From the NCBI GenBank assembly GCA_963770315.1, contig CAVYPC010000001.1, positions 1 to 64,000 on the forward strand: a stretch of DNA of 64,000 bases, given 5' to 3'. This DNA comes from VRUE01 sp963770315 (GTDB lineage Bacteria > Actinomycetota > Thermoleophilia > Solirubrobacterales > 70-9). Below are positions 41,702 to 50,278 of this stretch, piece after piece (position 1 is the stretch's first letter; each line of letters begins with the position of its first letter). The notes under the pieces are model-generated. The model saw only the letters and a program-made list of their open reading frames with translations, made no database searches and was not told the origin of the DNA. Both the position numbers and the translations under genes were made by a program.

Positions 41702-42805
41702 ATGGCTGGAGACACGATTTCATTCGCCCGGGGTGCGCCCTCAGCCGACATCCTGCCGCGGGACGCGGTGCGCGATGCCGCCGCGGTTGCGCTTGCCCAG
41801 GACTGGGAAAAGGCGCTCTCCTACGGGACCGGAATCGGCCACCCGGGGCTCTGTGAGTGGGTCGCCGATCGGCATGGTGGCCTCGACGCGGGGCAGGTGA
41901 TGATCGCCAACGGGTCGCTGGAGGCCGGCTGGATGCTCTTCGAGCATCTGCTCGAGCCGGGCGACCGGGTCGTGGTCGAGCAGCCGACCTATGACCGCAC
42001 GCTCTTGATGCTGCAGCGGCTCGGCGTCGAGCTGGTGCCGGTGCCTCTGGAGGCCGACGGCCTCGACATCGCGGCGTTCGAGGCGGCGCTTGCCGAAGGC
42101 CCGATCAAGCTCGCCCACGTCATTCCCAACTTCCACAACCCCGCCGGCTGCACGCTGTCGGCCGCGAAGCGGACCCGCCTGGTCGAGCTGGCCGCCGAGC
42201 GCGGCTTCTGGATCTTCGAGGACGATCCCTACCGCGAGCTCCCCTTCGAGGGCGAGGCGCTGGAGTCGATGCTCGCGATCGACTCGGCCGACCGCGTGGT
42301 CCACGCCTCCTCCTTCTCGAAGACCGTCAGCCCCGGTGTGCGGGTCGGCTACCTAGCCGGTCCTGCGGCCGAGATCGCGGCCCTGGCCAAGCGCGCCAAC
42401 GAGACCTACATCTCACCCAACATGCTCGCCGAGGCGGTTGTGTTGGAGCTCTGCCGCTCGGGTGGCCTGGACAGCAACATCGATTTCGTCAAGGACGCTC
42501 TGCGCGACCGTCGCGACGCTCTCGTCGGGGCGCTGAGAGAGCAGATCCCCGAGGCCGAGTTCGTCGTCCCCGAGGGCGGCTACTTCCTCTGGCTCGATCT
42601 CGCCGCCGGGACCGATACGCCGACCCTGCTCGCCGAGGCGAAGGGTGAGGGCGCCGCCTTCGTCGCCGGCCCCGACTTCATGATCGAGGGAGGCGAGAAC
42701 AGCCTCCGCCTCTCCTTTGCCAGCGTCCCCCCGGAGAAGATTCCGGAGGGGGTTGCCCGCATCGCCCGCGCCTTGGAGCGCGTCCGCGCCGCCTCTCCGG
42801 CCTAG
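41702..42805 (+). CDS. PLP-dependent aminotransferase, class I/II (2-aminoadipate/LysN-like)
   Basis: A 367-residue fold-type I enzyme. PLP contacts include GSLEAGWML, NFHNPAGCTLS (Asn that bonds the cofactor ring region) and EDDPYRELPF; the Schiff-base lysine is Lys207 in SSFSKTVSPGVRVGY. The pattern matches the aminotransferase family related to LysN, ARO8 and MocR catalytic domains, acting on aminoadipate, aromatic or branched amino acids. No DNA-binding domain is fused. The ATG at 41702 is chosen for family length. Confidence 0.9.
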   Translation: MAGDTISFARGAPSADILPRDAVRDAAAVALAQDWEKALSYGTGIGHPGLCEWVADRHGGLDAGQVMIANGSLEAGWMLFEHLLEPGDRVVVEQPTYDRTLLMLQRLGVELVPVPLEADGLDIAAFEAALAEGPIKLAHVIPNFHNPAGCTLSAAKRTRLVELAAERGFWIFEDDPYRELPFEGEALESMLAIDSADRVVHASSFSKTVSPGVRVGYLAGPAAEIAALAKRANETYISPNMLAEAVVLELCRSGGLDSNIDFVKDALRDRRDALVGALREQIPEAEFVVPEGGYFLWLDLAAGTDTPTLLAEAKGEGAAFVAGPDFMIEGGENSLRLSFASVPPEKIPEGVARIARALERVRAASPA

Positions 42806-42882
42806 TCGCCGCACCCCGATTGATCCGCTCCTGACTCTCTGCCCGTAGTGGGGGGGAACCCAACTGCGACCAGGAGGGCAGC

Positions 42883-43554
42883 ATGGCTGTTCGGAAAGAA
42901 GCGAATGCGCTCGGCCGCGTGGCGAAGGACCCGGTCTCGCGGCGCAGGTTCCTCGCGCTGGGCGGCGGGTCTGCCGCCGCCGCGTTCCTCGTCGCCTGCG
43001 GCAGCGACAGCAGCTCCACCACGACCACCGCGGCCAGCTCCGCGGCCGGTGGCGATGCCGTGATCGAGGAAAAGTTCGGCAAGGGCGACGTCGGCATCCT
43101 CAACTACGCCCTCACCCTCGAGTATCTGGAGACGGCCTTCTACGCAGACGTCGTCAAGAGCGGCCTCTTCAAGGGCTCCGACCTGGCGACCATCCGCAAG
43201 TTCGGCAGCGAGGAGGCCGAACACGTCGCCGCCCTCACCGGGTTCGTCAAGAAGCTCGGCGGCAAGCCCGCGCCGAAGCCGAAGACCGAATTCCCGCTGA
43301 AGAACGCCAACTCGGTGCTCGGTCTGGCCGGGACGGTCGAGAACCTTGGCGCCGCTGCCTATCTGGGCCAGGCGACGAGCATCAAGAACCCGGAAGTGCT
43401 CGCGGCGGCGCTCTCGATCCACAGCGTCGAGGGTCGCCACGCGGCGACGCTGAACACGCTGCTGGGCGAATCGATCACCCCCGATGGCGCCTTTGCGGTG
43501 CCTGCCGGCGCCCCCGAAGTGCTCAAGTCCGTCGAACCCTTCATCGTCAGCTGA
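42883..43554 (+). CDS. Ferritin-like domain lipoprotein with Tat-type signal
   Basis: A 223-residue protein. The N-terminus has a twin-arginine motif (SRRRFLALGG, residues 19-28), a hydrophobic stretch and a lipobox LVAC with Cys39, so it is probably exported folded and lipid-anchored. Residues 65-223 form a four-helix ferritin-like domain (GDVGILNYALTLEYLETAFY, EEAEHVAALTGFVKKLGGKP). The Glu and Glu-x2-His residues expected for a di-iron site are visible. First gene of an operon with a paralogue and a sigma/anti-sigma pair. Confidence 0.85.
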   Translation: MAVRKEANALGRVAKDPVSRRRFLALGGGSAAAAFLVACGSDSSSTTTTAASSAAGGDAVIEEKFGKGDVGILNYALTLEYLETAFYADVVKSGLFKGSDLATIRKFGSEEAEHVAALTGFVKKLGGKPAPKPKTEFPLKNANSVLGLAGTVENLGAAAYLGQATSIKNPEVLAAALSIHSVEGRHAATLNTLLGESITPDGAFAVPAGAPEVLKSVEPFIVS

Positions 43555-43582
43555 GCTGGCGAGCGAAGGAAAGGAGAACGAG

Positions 43583-44221
43583 ATGACCGACCAAGAGCTG
43601 GTCCAACCCGAGCTCGCCGCTGTCCACATCGACGGTGACGGCGACGACCTCTCGCGCAGCGAGGCGATCCTCAAGGGCGCACTTGCCGCGGGGGCGATCT
43701 ACGGAGCCATGTCCGTCGCGCCGTTCGTCAGCCGGGTGCTGGCGATGTCCGAAGGCGGCGACGTCGGCATCCTCAACTTCGCCCTCACGCTCGAGTACCT
43801 CGAGTCGACCTTCTACAAGGAAGCGAAGACCCGGGCGAAGGCGAGAGGCGAGCTGAAGAGCCTTATCGATCTCCTCGCCCGCGACGAGGACGAACACGTC
43901 GGAGCATTGACCGAAACGATCAAGAAGCTGGGCGGCAAGCCGGTGGCTGAGCCGAAGTTCGACTTCCCCTACAAGACCACGAAGGAATTCCTCGAGCTCG
44001 CCCAGACCTTCGAGGACACCGGCGTCAGCGCCTACAACGGCGCCGCGCCGCAGATCAAGTCGAAGGAAGTGCTGGCCGCGGCCGGCTCGATCGTCCAGGT
44101 CGAGGCGCGCCACGCGGCGGCGATCCGCCTGCAGAACAAGCGGGAACCGTCGCCGAGAGCGTTCGACCCCTCGCTCGACGAAGCTAAGGTGCTGAAGGCC
44201 GTCGAACCCTTCATCCAGTAG
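43583..44221 (+). CDS. Ferritin-like domain protein, second copy
   Basis: A 212-residue paralogue of the preceding protein (GDVGILNFALTLEYLESTFYKEA, EDEHVGALTETIKKLGGKP, closing KVLKAVEPFIQ). The signal is different: no twin arginine or lipobox, but a hydrophobic segment at about 28-50 (GALAAGAIYGAMSVAPFV) that may be an export signal or anchor. The ATG at 43583 has GGAG upstream. It probably acts with the first copy at the cell surface, possibly in iron or oxidative stress handling. The function is inferred. Confidence 0.83.
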   Translation: MTDQELVQPELAAVHIDGDGDDLSRSEAILKGALAAGAIYGAMSVAPFVSRVLAMSEGGDVGILNFALTLEYLESTFYKEAKTRAKARGELKSLIDLLARDEDEHVGALTETIKKLGGKPVAEPKFDFPYKTTKEFLELAQTFEDTGVSAYNGAAPQIKSKEVLAAAGSIVQVEARHAAAIRLQNKREPSPRAFDPSLDEAKVLKAVEPFIQ

Positions 44222-44242
44222 ATCCGGGGGTGGACGTTTCAG

Positions 44243-44824
44243 ATGAAGACGCCGGGCCGAAGCGCCGAGCGGCTCGCCGACGAGGAGCTGATGCCCCTGA
44301 TCGGCAAGCAGGACGCCGCGGCGTTCGAGGTCTTCTACGACCGCCACGGCGGCGTCGCCTACTCGCTGGCGTACAGGATCGTCGGCGAGCGGGCGGCCGC
44401 CGAAGACGTGACGCAGGAGGCATTCGTCTCGATCTGGCGCAGCGGCGGCCGCTATGACCGGGCGCGCGGCAGCGTCCGCTCCTGGACGCTGGGGATCGTC
44501 CGCAACCGGGCGATCGACCTGCTGCGCAGCCGCTCCGGCCGGGCGCCGAAGCTCGGTTTCGACGACGAGGCGGTGCTCGAGCAGCGACCCGCGGAGGAGC
44601 TCACCGACATCGAGGCGCTGCGCCGCGAGACCGCAGAAGAGCTGCGCGGCGCGCTCGGCGAGCTGCCCGGCGAGCAGTCGAAGGTGATCGAGCTTGCCTA
44701 TTTCGGCGGCTTCAGCCAGTCGGAGATCGCGGCGATGCTGAGCGTGCCCCTGGGCACGGTTAAGGGGCGGATGCGGCTGGGCTTGGAGAAGATCCGGGGA
44801 CGACTTGCGGAGGGCTTGGCGTGA
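44243..44824 (+). CDS. ECF-type RNA polymerase sigma factor
   Basis: A 193-residue group IV sigma factor. Region 2 is AAFEVFYDRHGGVAYSLAYRIVGERAAAEDVTQEAFVSIWR; region 4 is LPGEQSKVIELAYFGGFSQSEIAAMLSVPLGTVKGRMRLGLEKIR. It resembles the SigK/SigL group. Its TGA overlaps the GTG of the anti-sigma gene (GTGA), ensuring equal synthesis. It probably drives this ferritin-like operon in response to a signal held by the anti-sigma factor. Confidence 0.93.
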   Translation: MKTPGRSAERLADEELMPLIGKQDAAAFEVFYDRHGGVAYSLAYRIVGERAAAEDVTQEAFVSIWRSGGRYDRARGSVRSWTLGIVRNRAIDLLRSRSGRAPKLGFDDEAVLEQRPAEELTDIEALRRETAEELRGALGELPGEQSKVIELAYFGGFSQSEIAAMLSVPLGTVKGRMRLGLEKIRGRLAEGLA

Positions 44825-45531
44825 ACGAGAGAGAGCACGAGATGCGCCGGGACGAGCTTGCGGCCTACCTGCTGGGCGCGCTCGAGCCGGGAGAGGCCGC
44901 GGCGCTGGAGCAGCACCTCGCCGCCTGCGAGGTATGCCGCACCGAGCTGGCCTGGCTGCGGCCGGCGGCCCAGGTGCTGCCGGAGACGGTGGAGCGGCGC
45001 GAGCCTCCGGCGGAGCTGCGGAGGCGGATCATGGAGGAGGTCGGGGCTGGCGCCAGCCGGCACCCCAGGCGAGAGCGACGAAGGCTATTCGCCGGCCTCC
45101 GCCGTGGCGAGGGCGGCCGGCGTCCCGCCAGCCTGCGTCCCGCCGCGGGACTGGTCGCCCTCCTTGTGATCGCGGCCGGGATCGCCGGCTACGCGATCAG
45201 CGACGGGGGCTCGGGGGGCAGTGCCACCACCGTGGCCGCCGGCCACGCACCCGGGGTGACCGCGGAGATGGTCCGCGACGGCGACTCGGGGACGCTGCGG
45301 CTGGCCAACGTCCAGCAGCTGCCTCCCGATCAGGTCCTGCAGGCGTGGGTGGGGCGCGGCAAGCGGATCGAATCGGCGAAGACGCTGTTCGTCCCCAACC
45401 GCGACGGTACCGCGACCGTCGCGATCGACCACATGAACGGCGTCAACACGGTGATGGTGACCGCCGAGCCGCGCGGCGGCAGCGACTACCCGACCAGCAA
45501 ACCGATCGTCAGCGTGGCCATACAGCAGTAG
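44821..45531 (+). CDS. Anti-sigma factor, RskA-like with zinc-finger N-terminus
   Basis: A 236-residue membrane protein. The N-terminal anti-sigma domain has the zinc motif His32-x3-Cys36-x2-Cys39. One transmembrane helix lies at about 106-125 (AAGLVALLVIAAGIAGYAI). The outer domain is RskA-type (QQLPPDQVLQAWVGRGKRIES, MNGVNTVMVTAEPRGGSDYPTSKPI). It should bind and silence the upstream sigma factor at the membrane until released by proteolysis or redox change. Confidence 0.92.
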   Translation: MNEREHEMRRDELAAYLLGALEPGEAAALEQHLAACEVCRTELAWLRPAAQVLPETVERREPPAELRRRIMEEVGAGASRHPRRERRRLFAGLRRGEGGRRPASLRPAAGLVALLVIAAGIAGYAISDGGSGGSATTVAAGHAPGVTAEMVRDGDSGTLRLANVQQLPPDQVLQAWVGRGKRIESAKTLFVPNRDGTATVAIDHMNGVNTVMVTAEPRGGSDYPTSKPIVSVAIQQ

Positions 45532-45539
45532 GCGACGGA

Positions 45540-46253
45540 CTATCGCCCGTACCTGTCCGACGAGAGGACCAGCTGCTCGGGGATCGCCGCGCGAGGCGGC
45601 GGCGCCGGATCGGCGCGGACCGAGACCGTCTCGGCGACGCTGTGCGAGACCTGGTGCGAGCCGTCGGCGGAGGAGATGGTCACGCCGTCGTCATCGCTGC
45701 TCTTCACCGTGCCCTCCAGACCCGGTTCCAAGCCCGCCGCTTTGAGGTAGTGCAGCAGCTCCTCGGCCTCGTTCTCGAAGCGCAGGACGCAAACCGCGGC
45801 GCCGACCTCGACGTCGGCCAGCAGCGAGCCCCGCTCGCGGGCGCCCTCGACGATCGGGTGGCCGTGCGGGCAGGTCGTCGCGTCGCCGATTGCCGCCCGC
45901 ATCCGCTCCTCCAAGACAGGCGACATCGCGTGCTCGATCCGCTCGGCCTCCTCGTGCACCTCGTCCCAGGGGATGCCGAGCACGTCGGTGAGGAAGCGCT
46001 CGATCATGCGGTGGCGGCGGACGATATGGCTGGCGTGCTCGCGGCCGGACTCGGTGAAGCCGAGCGACTTGTCGGCGTTGCGCTCGACGTAGCCGTCATC
46101 GACCAGGCGGCCGACCATCTCGTGGACGGTGGGGGGCGAGAGCTGCATCGCGCGGGCGATGTTGGCGCCGGTCATCGGCAGCTCGGCCTCCTCCAGCCAG
46201 AACATCGTCTCCAGGTACTCCTGCTCGGCGACGGTCGCTGTCTCCTGCGACAA
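45540..46253 (-). CDS. DtxR/MntR-family metal-dependent regulator
   Basis: A 237-residue regulator. The DNA-binding domain is AEQEYLETMFWLEEAELPMTGANIARAMQLSPPTVHEMVGRLV, the metal/dimer domain has HASHIVRRHRMIERFLTDVLGIPWDEVHEEAERIEHAMS and CPHGHPI, and an SH3-like FeoA domain follows. This is the three-domain form (IdeR/DtxR). It senses Fe2+ or Mn2+. It converges on the ferritin-like/sigma operon, consistent with local metal control. The HAD gene is upstream on the same strand. Confidence 0.93.
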   Translation of the reverse strand: MSQETATVAEQEYLETMFWLEEAELPMTGANIARAMQLSPPTVHEMVGRLVDDGYVERNADKSLGFTESGREHASHIVRRHRMIERFLTDVLGIPWDEVHEEAERIEHAMSPVLEERMRAAIGDATTCPHGHPIVEGARERGSLLADVEVGAAVCVLRFENEAEELLHYLKAAGLEPGLEGTVKSSDDDGVTISSADGSHQVSHSVAETVSVRADPAPPPRAAIPEQLVLSSDRYGR

Positions 46254-46317
46254 GCTTTGCTCCTTCCACGGGTCGATCAGTCGGGGCCAGCCGATACTAG
46301 CTAGCCGGCGGGGGCGA

Positions 46318-47133
46318 TCAGCCGCGCTCCATCAGGGTCGAGACTACGGCCTCGTAGAAGCCGTCGCCCATCGTCCCCTCGGTGACGGTTGCGTTGTCCC
46401 AGGCGGCGAGCGCGGCGCGCAGGCCCGGGTCGCGCGCGGGGCCGTTGGCGACGACGAAGAAGCGTCCCACCGCAGCGGCGACCTCGAGATCCTCGACCGA
46501 GTCGCCGACCGCGATGCAGTCGGCCGGGTCATAGCCGCGGGCGCGGGCGTGAGCGGTGACGGCGTTCGCCTTGCTGACCATCAGCGGCACCAGGTGGTAG
46601 GCGTGGGTGGGGCCGTCGATGGCGGCCATCTCGCGGCCGATCGCGCCGTTGTCGAGCAGGCGCAGGTCGCCGTGGCCCTCGGCGCCGAGCAGCTCGTTGG
46701 CCTCGTCGACGTCGACCTTGCCGCGGAAGAGGTGAGAGAGGACGCGACCGTGGTGCCAGGGCGAGTGGTACTCGAGTCGCCCCTCGAAGCGCTCGAAGAG
46801 CAGCTTGGGGATGCCGCGCCGCTCGATCTTCTCGTAGACCGTGCCCTCCTCGTCGGGGACGAGCTCGCCGGTCAAGAGCGTCGTCTCGCCGTCGGCAGCG
46901 AAGGCGCAGCCGGCCTCGTAGATGTAGGAGGTCTGACCCATCAGCCGGGCGGCCTCGTGGACCTGGGGCTCGCGCCGGCCGGACATGATCGTGACCTCGA
47001 CCCCGGCCCGGTGGCAGGCCTCGAGGCCGCGCGCCTGGGCGAGCGAGAAGCCCCCGTCGGCATCGCGGAACAGCGACGCCCCTTGGCCGAGAAGGGTCCC
47101 GTCGAGGTCGGTGTAGACGCATCGCAGTGCCAT
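46318..47133 (-). CDS. HAD family phosphatase, Cof/phosphoglycolate type IIB
   Basis: A 271-residue HAD enzyme. The nucleophile motif is YTDLDGTLLG (residues 7-16), motif 2 is IMSGRREPQV, and the closing acidic motif is GDSVEDLEVAAAVG. An alpha/beta cap (residues 60-180) places it in the Cof-like IIB subclass that acts on sugar phosphates. A run YHLVPLMVSKANAVTAHARARG provides the catalytic lysine. Upstream of and co-directional with the DtxR gene (64 bp apart); divergent from folP. Confidence 0.88.
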   Translation of the reverse strand: MALRCVYTDLDGTLLGQGASLFRDADGGFSLAQARGLEACHRAGVEVTIMSGRREPQVHEAARLMGQTSYIYEAGCAFAADGETTLLTGELVPDEEGTVYEKIERRGIPKLLFERFEGRLEYHSPWHHGRVLSHLFRGKVDVDEANELLGAEGHGDLRLLDNGAIGREMAAIDGPTHAYHLVPLMVSKANAVTAHARARGYDPADCIAVGDSVEDLEVAAAVGRFFVVANGPARDPGLRAALAAWDNATVTEGTMGDGFYEAVVSTLMERG

Positions 47134-47156
47134 GGTGCGGTCGCTACGGTAGCGGC

Positions 47157-48005
47157 GTGCCCTGGAAGCTTGCCGATCGGACCCTCGACCTCGCGCAGCC
47201 CATCGCAGCCGGGATCGTCAACGTGACCGTCGACTCGATGTTCGAGGGGGCGCGCAGCGGGACGCCCGAGCAGGCCGTCGCCGACGGGCTTGCGCTGGTC
47301 GGGGCCGGCTTCGACATGCTCGACGTGGGGGCGGTGGCTGCGCGCAGCGGCCCGCCGGTGGCGGCGGAGACCGAGGCTGCGGCGCTGGTGCCGGCGATCG
47401 AGGGCCTGGCCGCGGCGGGCGTGCCGGTCTCCGCCGACACCTTCTCGGTCGAGGTGGCGCGGCGGGCGCTGGAGGCAGGGGCGGTCGCCGTCAACGACAT
47501 CTCCGGCGGCTCGGAGGAGATGTTCGAGCTGGTCGCCGAGAGCGGTTGCGGCTACGTGCTGATGCACATCGAGGGGCCGCCGCGGGTCGATCGTCCTCCA
47601 CGTTCCTACGACGACGTGGTCGAGCACCTGAAGTCGTGGTTCGGGGGGAGAGTCGAGGTGGCCTCGCGACTTGGAGTGGGCGAGGAGCAGATCGCGATCG
47701 ACCCCGGACTCGACTTCGACCTGACCACGGCGCAGGATCTGGAGATCCTGCGCCGGCTCGACGAGCTGCGCGAGCTCGGCCTGCCGCTCTACGTCTCGCT
47801 CTCGCGCAAGGACTTCATCGGCGCCGTGCTGGCGGGGAGCTGGGAGGAGCGACTCCCGCCCGGCGAGCGCGAGTGGGGCACGGTCGCGGCGGCGGCGCTG
47901 GCGGTGCGCGAGGGCGCAGACATCCTCAGGATTCACGACCGCTCGACCTTGCAGGCCGTAAGGGTTGCTGGCCAGATCGCTCGACCCGCGCGGAGCCGCG
48001 CCTGA
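47157..48005 (+). CDS. folP: Dihydropteroate synthase-like protein (divergent)
   Basis: A 282-residue TIM barrel. Features of dihydropteroate synthase are GIVNVT near the start, SADTFS, VNDISGG, LMHIEGPP, DPGLDFD, SLSRKDFIG and the closing ILRIHD. Several canonical residues differ: the first motif reads NVTVDSM rather than NVTPDSF, the ESTRPG loop reads AARSGPP, and the pterin-site GFGK lysine is absent. It may be a functional outlier or a paralogue with another substrate. GTG start at 47157; its stop overlaps the helicase ATG by one base. Confidence 0.7.
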   Translation: MPWKLADRTLDLAQPIAAGIVNVTVDSMFEGARSGTPEQAVADGLALVGAGFDMLDVGAVAARSGPPVAAETEAAALVPAIEGLAAAGVPVSADTFSVEVARRALEAGAVAVNDISGGSEEMFELVAESGCGYVLMHIEGPPRVDRPPRSYDDVVEHLKSWFGGRVEVASRLGVGEEQIAIDPGLDFDLTTAQDLEILRRLDELRELGLPLYVSLSRKDFIGAVLAGSWEERLPPGEREWGTVAAAALAVREGADILRIHDRSTLQAVRVAGQIARPARSRA

Positions 48006-50278
48006 TGGCGAAGAGTCTTCTGGAGACGCCTTGGGCGATCGCTATCGATCCTGCGCGAAGGGACGGGCGCATCGTCGCCGAGAGCAGCGAGCCCGAGCGC
48101 AAGGCGAAGCCGGTGGCGATGCCGCCCTCGCTCGACCCGGGCCTGGTCGAGGCTCTGGGCAGGGCTGGGATCGCCCGCCTCTACTCGCACCAGCGCGAAG
48201 CGCTGAAGGCGGCCGCCGCCTCCAACCTCGTGATCACCAGCGGCACCGCCTCCGGCAAGAGCCTCGCCTTCAACCTGCCGGTGCTCGACGGCATCGCCCG
48301 CGACTCCAAGCGCCGCGCCCTCTACCTCTACCCGACCAAGGCGCTCGCCCAGGACCAGGCACGCAAGCTCGCCGCGCTGCGCCCCCCCGGGCTGCGCGAG
48401 GCGATCTACGACGGCGACACGCCGCGCGAGGAGCGGCCGTCGATCCGCCGCCGCAACAACCTCGTCCTCACCAACCCCGACATGCTCCACGTCGGGTTGC
48501 TGCCCCACCACAAGAGCTGGGGCGACTTCCTCGCCAACCTCGGCTGGGTCGTGGTCGACGAGGCGCATACCTACCGCGGCGTCTTCGGCTCCCACGTCGC
48601 CAACGTGCTGCGGCGGCTGCGGCGGGTGGCGCGGGCCTACGGCTCCGAGCCCCGCTTCCTGCTCGCTTCGGCGACGATCGCCAATCCGCTCGAGTTGGCG
48701 GAGCGCCTGGTCGGCGAGCCGTTCGAGCTGATCGACGACGACGGTGCGCCGCGGACCGGGCGCGAGATCGCGATGTGGAACCCGCCGCTGATCGACAAGG
48801 CGAGCGGGACGCGCCGCTCGGCGCTCTCCGAGGCGGCGGAGCTGCTGGTCGAGCTGGTCTCCCAAGGAGTGAGGACGATCTGCTTCCTCAGGAGCCGGCG
48901 CGGGATCGAGCTGATCCAGCGCTTCGCCCGCGAGGCGCTGGAGGCGCGCGGCAAGCCCGAGCTGGCGGCGCGGATCGCCCCCTACCGCGGCGGCTACACG
49001 CCGCAGCAGCGGCGCGACATCGAGGCGCGGCTAGCGGCGGGGGAGCTGCTTGCCGTGGTCGCCACCGACGCGCTCGAGCTGGGGATCGACATCGGCGAGC
49101 TCGACGCGGCGATCTGCGTCACCTTCCCCGGCACCGTCGCCAGCCTGCGGCAGATGTGGGGCCGGGCGGGGAGGCAGCGGCGCGGGCTGGCGGTCTACGT
49201 CGCCGGCGCCGACGCGCTCGACCAGTTCTTCTGCCGCCACCCAGACGAGTTCGTCGGGAGGCCCGTGGAGGCGGCGATCCTCGACCACGAGAGCGAGCAG
49301 ATCGCTTCGCGGCACATGGTCGCCGCCGCCTACGAGCTGCCGTTGACCAGCGCCGACGACGAGGTCTTCGGCCCGGGCTGGCGCGAGCGCGCGGAGCGGC
49401 TGACGTCGGCCGGCGAGCTGCGCCGTGCCGGCGGCCGGCTGCTGCCCAGCAGCAGCGAGTTCGTCGCCTCGAAGATCCCGCTGCGCTCGGCTTCGGCCGA
49501 CTCGGTTGCTGTGATCGAGCGCGACTCCGGCGAGATGCTCGGCCTGGTCGAGGCCGAGCGGGCCTTCACGACGATCCATCCGGGCGCGATCTACCTCCAC
49601 CTCGGCCGCTCCTACGAGGTCGAGCAGCTCGACCTCGAGGGCCGGCGGGCGATCGTCTCCCGCTTCGACGGCGACTGGTACACGCGGCCGAAAAAGGAGA
49701 CCGAGATATACATCGAGCGGGTGCGGGAGCAGCGCTCGACCGCCGGCGTGGAGCTGCACTTCGGCGAAGTCTCGGTGAGCGAGCAGGTGATCGCCTTCCA
49801 GCGGGTCTCGATCTCCGAGCAGGAGCCGATCGACATCGTCGCCCTGGAGCTGCCGGAGCAGCATTTCGTCACCCAGGCGCTCTGGTACGTGCTGCCGGAC
49901 CGGCTCAACGGCGCACTGCCGCCCGACGTGCTGCTCGGCGCCCTGCACGCCACCGAGCACGGTCAGATCGCCGTGCTGCCGCTGATCGCGATGTGCGACC
50001 GCTGGGACATCGGCGGCCTCTCGACCAACGTCCACTTCCAGACCGGGCGGGCGACGATCTTCATCTACGACGGTCACCCCGGCGGGGTGGGGATCGCGCT
50101 GCGCGGTTACGAGCAGTTCGAGCGCCTGCTCGGCGACGCCGAGCGGCTGATTGGCGAGTGCCCCTGCGAGTCCGGCTGCCCCTCCTGCGTGCAGAGCCCC
50201 AAGTGCGGCAACCTCAACGAACCGCTGCACAAGGAGGGGGCCCTGGAGTTGATGAGGGCGATGAAGGGAGCGCAGTGA
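48005..50278 (+). CDS. DEAH-box helicase with DUF1998 zinc domain (MrfA/YprA-like)
   Basis: A 757-residue superfamily 2 helicase. Motif I is TSGTASGKSL, motif II DEAH in WVVVDEAHTYRG, motif III SATI, and motif VI GRAGRQRRG. The C-terminal DUF1998 domain holds the four-cysteine cluster CPCESGCPSC plus CG further on. This arrangement matches B. subtilis MrfA/YprA, which opens mitomycin-damaged DNA for repair. TGATG coupling to the upstream folP-like gene, and GTGA coupling to the next gene. Confidence 0.93.
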   Translation: MAKSLLETPWAIAIDPARRDGRIVAESSEPERKAKPVAMPPSLDPGLVEALGRAGIARLYSHQREALKAAAASNLVITSGTASGKSLAFNLPVLDGIARDSKRRALYLYPTKALAQDQARKLAALRPPGLREAIYDGDTPREERPSIRRRNNLVLTNPDMLHVGLLPHHKSWGDFLANLGWVVVDEAHTYRGVFGSHVANVLRRLRRVARAYGSEPRFLLASATIANPLELAERLVGEPFELIDDDGAPRTGREIAMWNPPLIDKASGTRRSALSEAAELLVELVSQGVRTICFLRSRRGIELIQRFAREALEARGKPELAARIAPYRGGYTPQQRRDIEARLAAGELLAVVATDALELGIDIGELDAAICVTFPGTVASLRQMWGRAGRQRRGLAVYVAGADALDQFFCRHPDEFVGRPVEAAILDHESEQIASRHMVAAAYELPLTSADDEVFGPGWRERAERLTSAGELRRAGGRLLPSSSEFVASKIPLRSASADSVAVIERDSGEMLGLVEAERAFTTIHPGAIYLHLGRSYEVEQLDLEGRRAIVSRFDGDWYTRPKKETEIYIERVREQRSTAGVELHFGEVSVSEQVIAFQRVSISEQEPIDIVALELPEQHFVTQALWYVLPDRLNGALPPDVLLGALHATEHGQIAVLPLIAMCDRWDIGGLSTNVHFQTGRATIFIYDGHPGGVGIALRGYEQFERLLGDAERLIGECPCESGCPSCVQSPKCGNLNEPLHKEGALELMRAMKGAQ

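Noticed and set aside
42850..42865. ECF-type promoter (GGAAC box) upstream of the ferritin-like operon
   Set aside because: GGAACCC is present but lies only about 22 bp before the ATG, leaving no room for a -10 box and start site.
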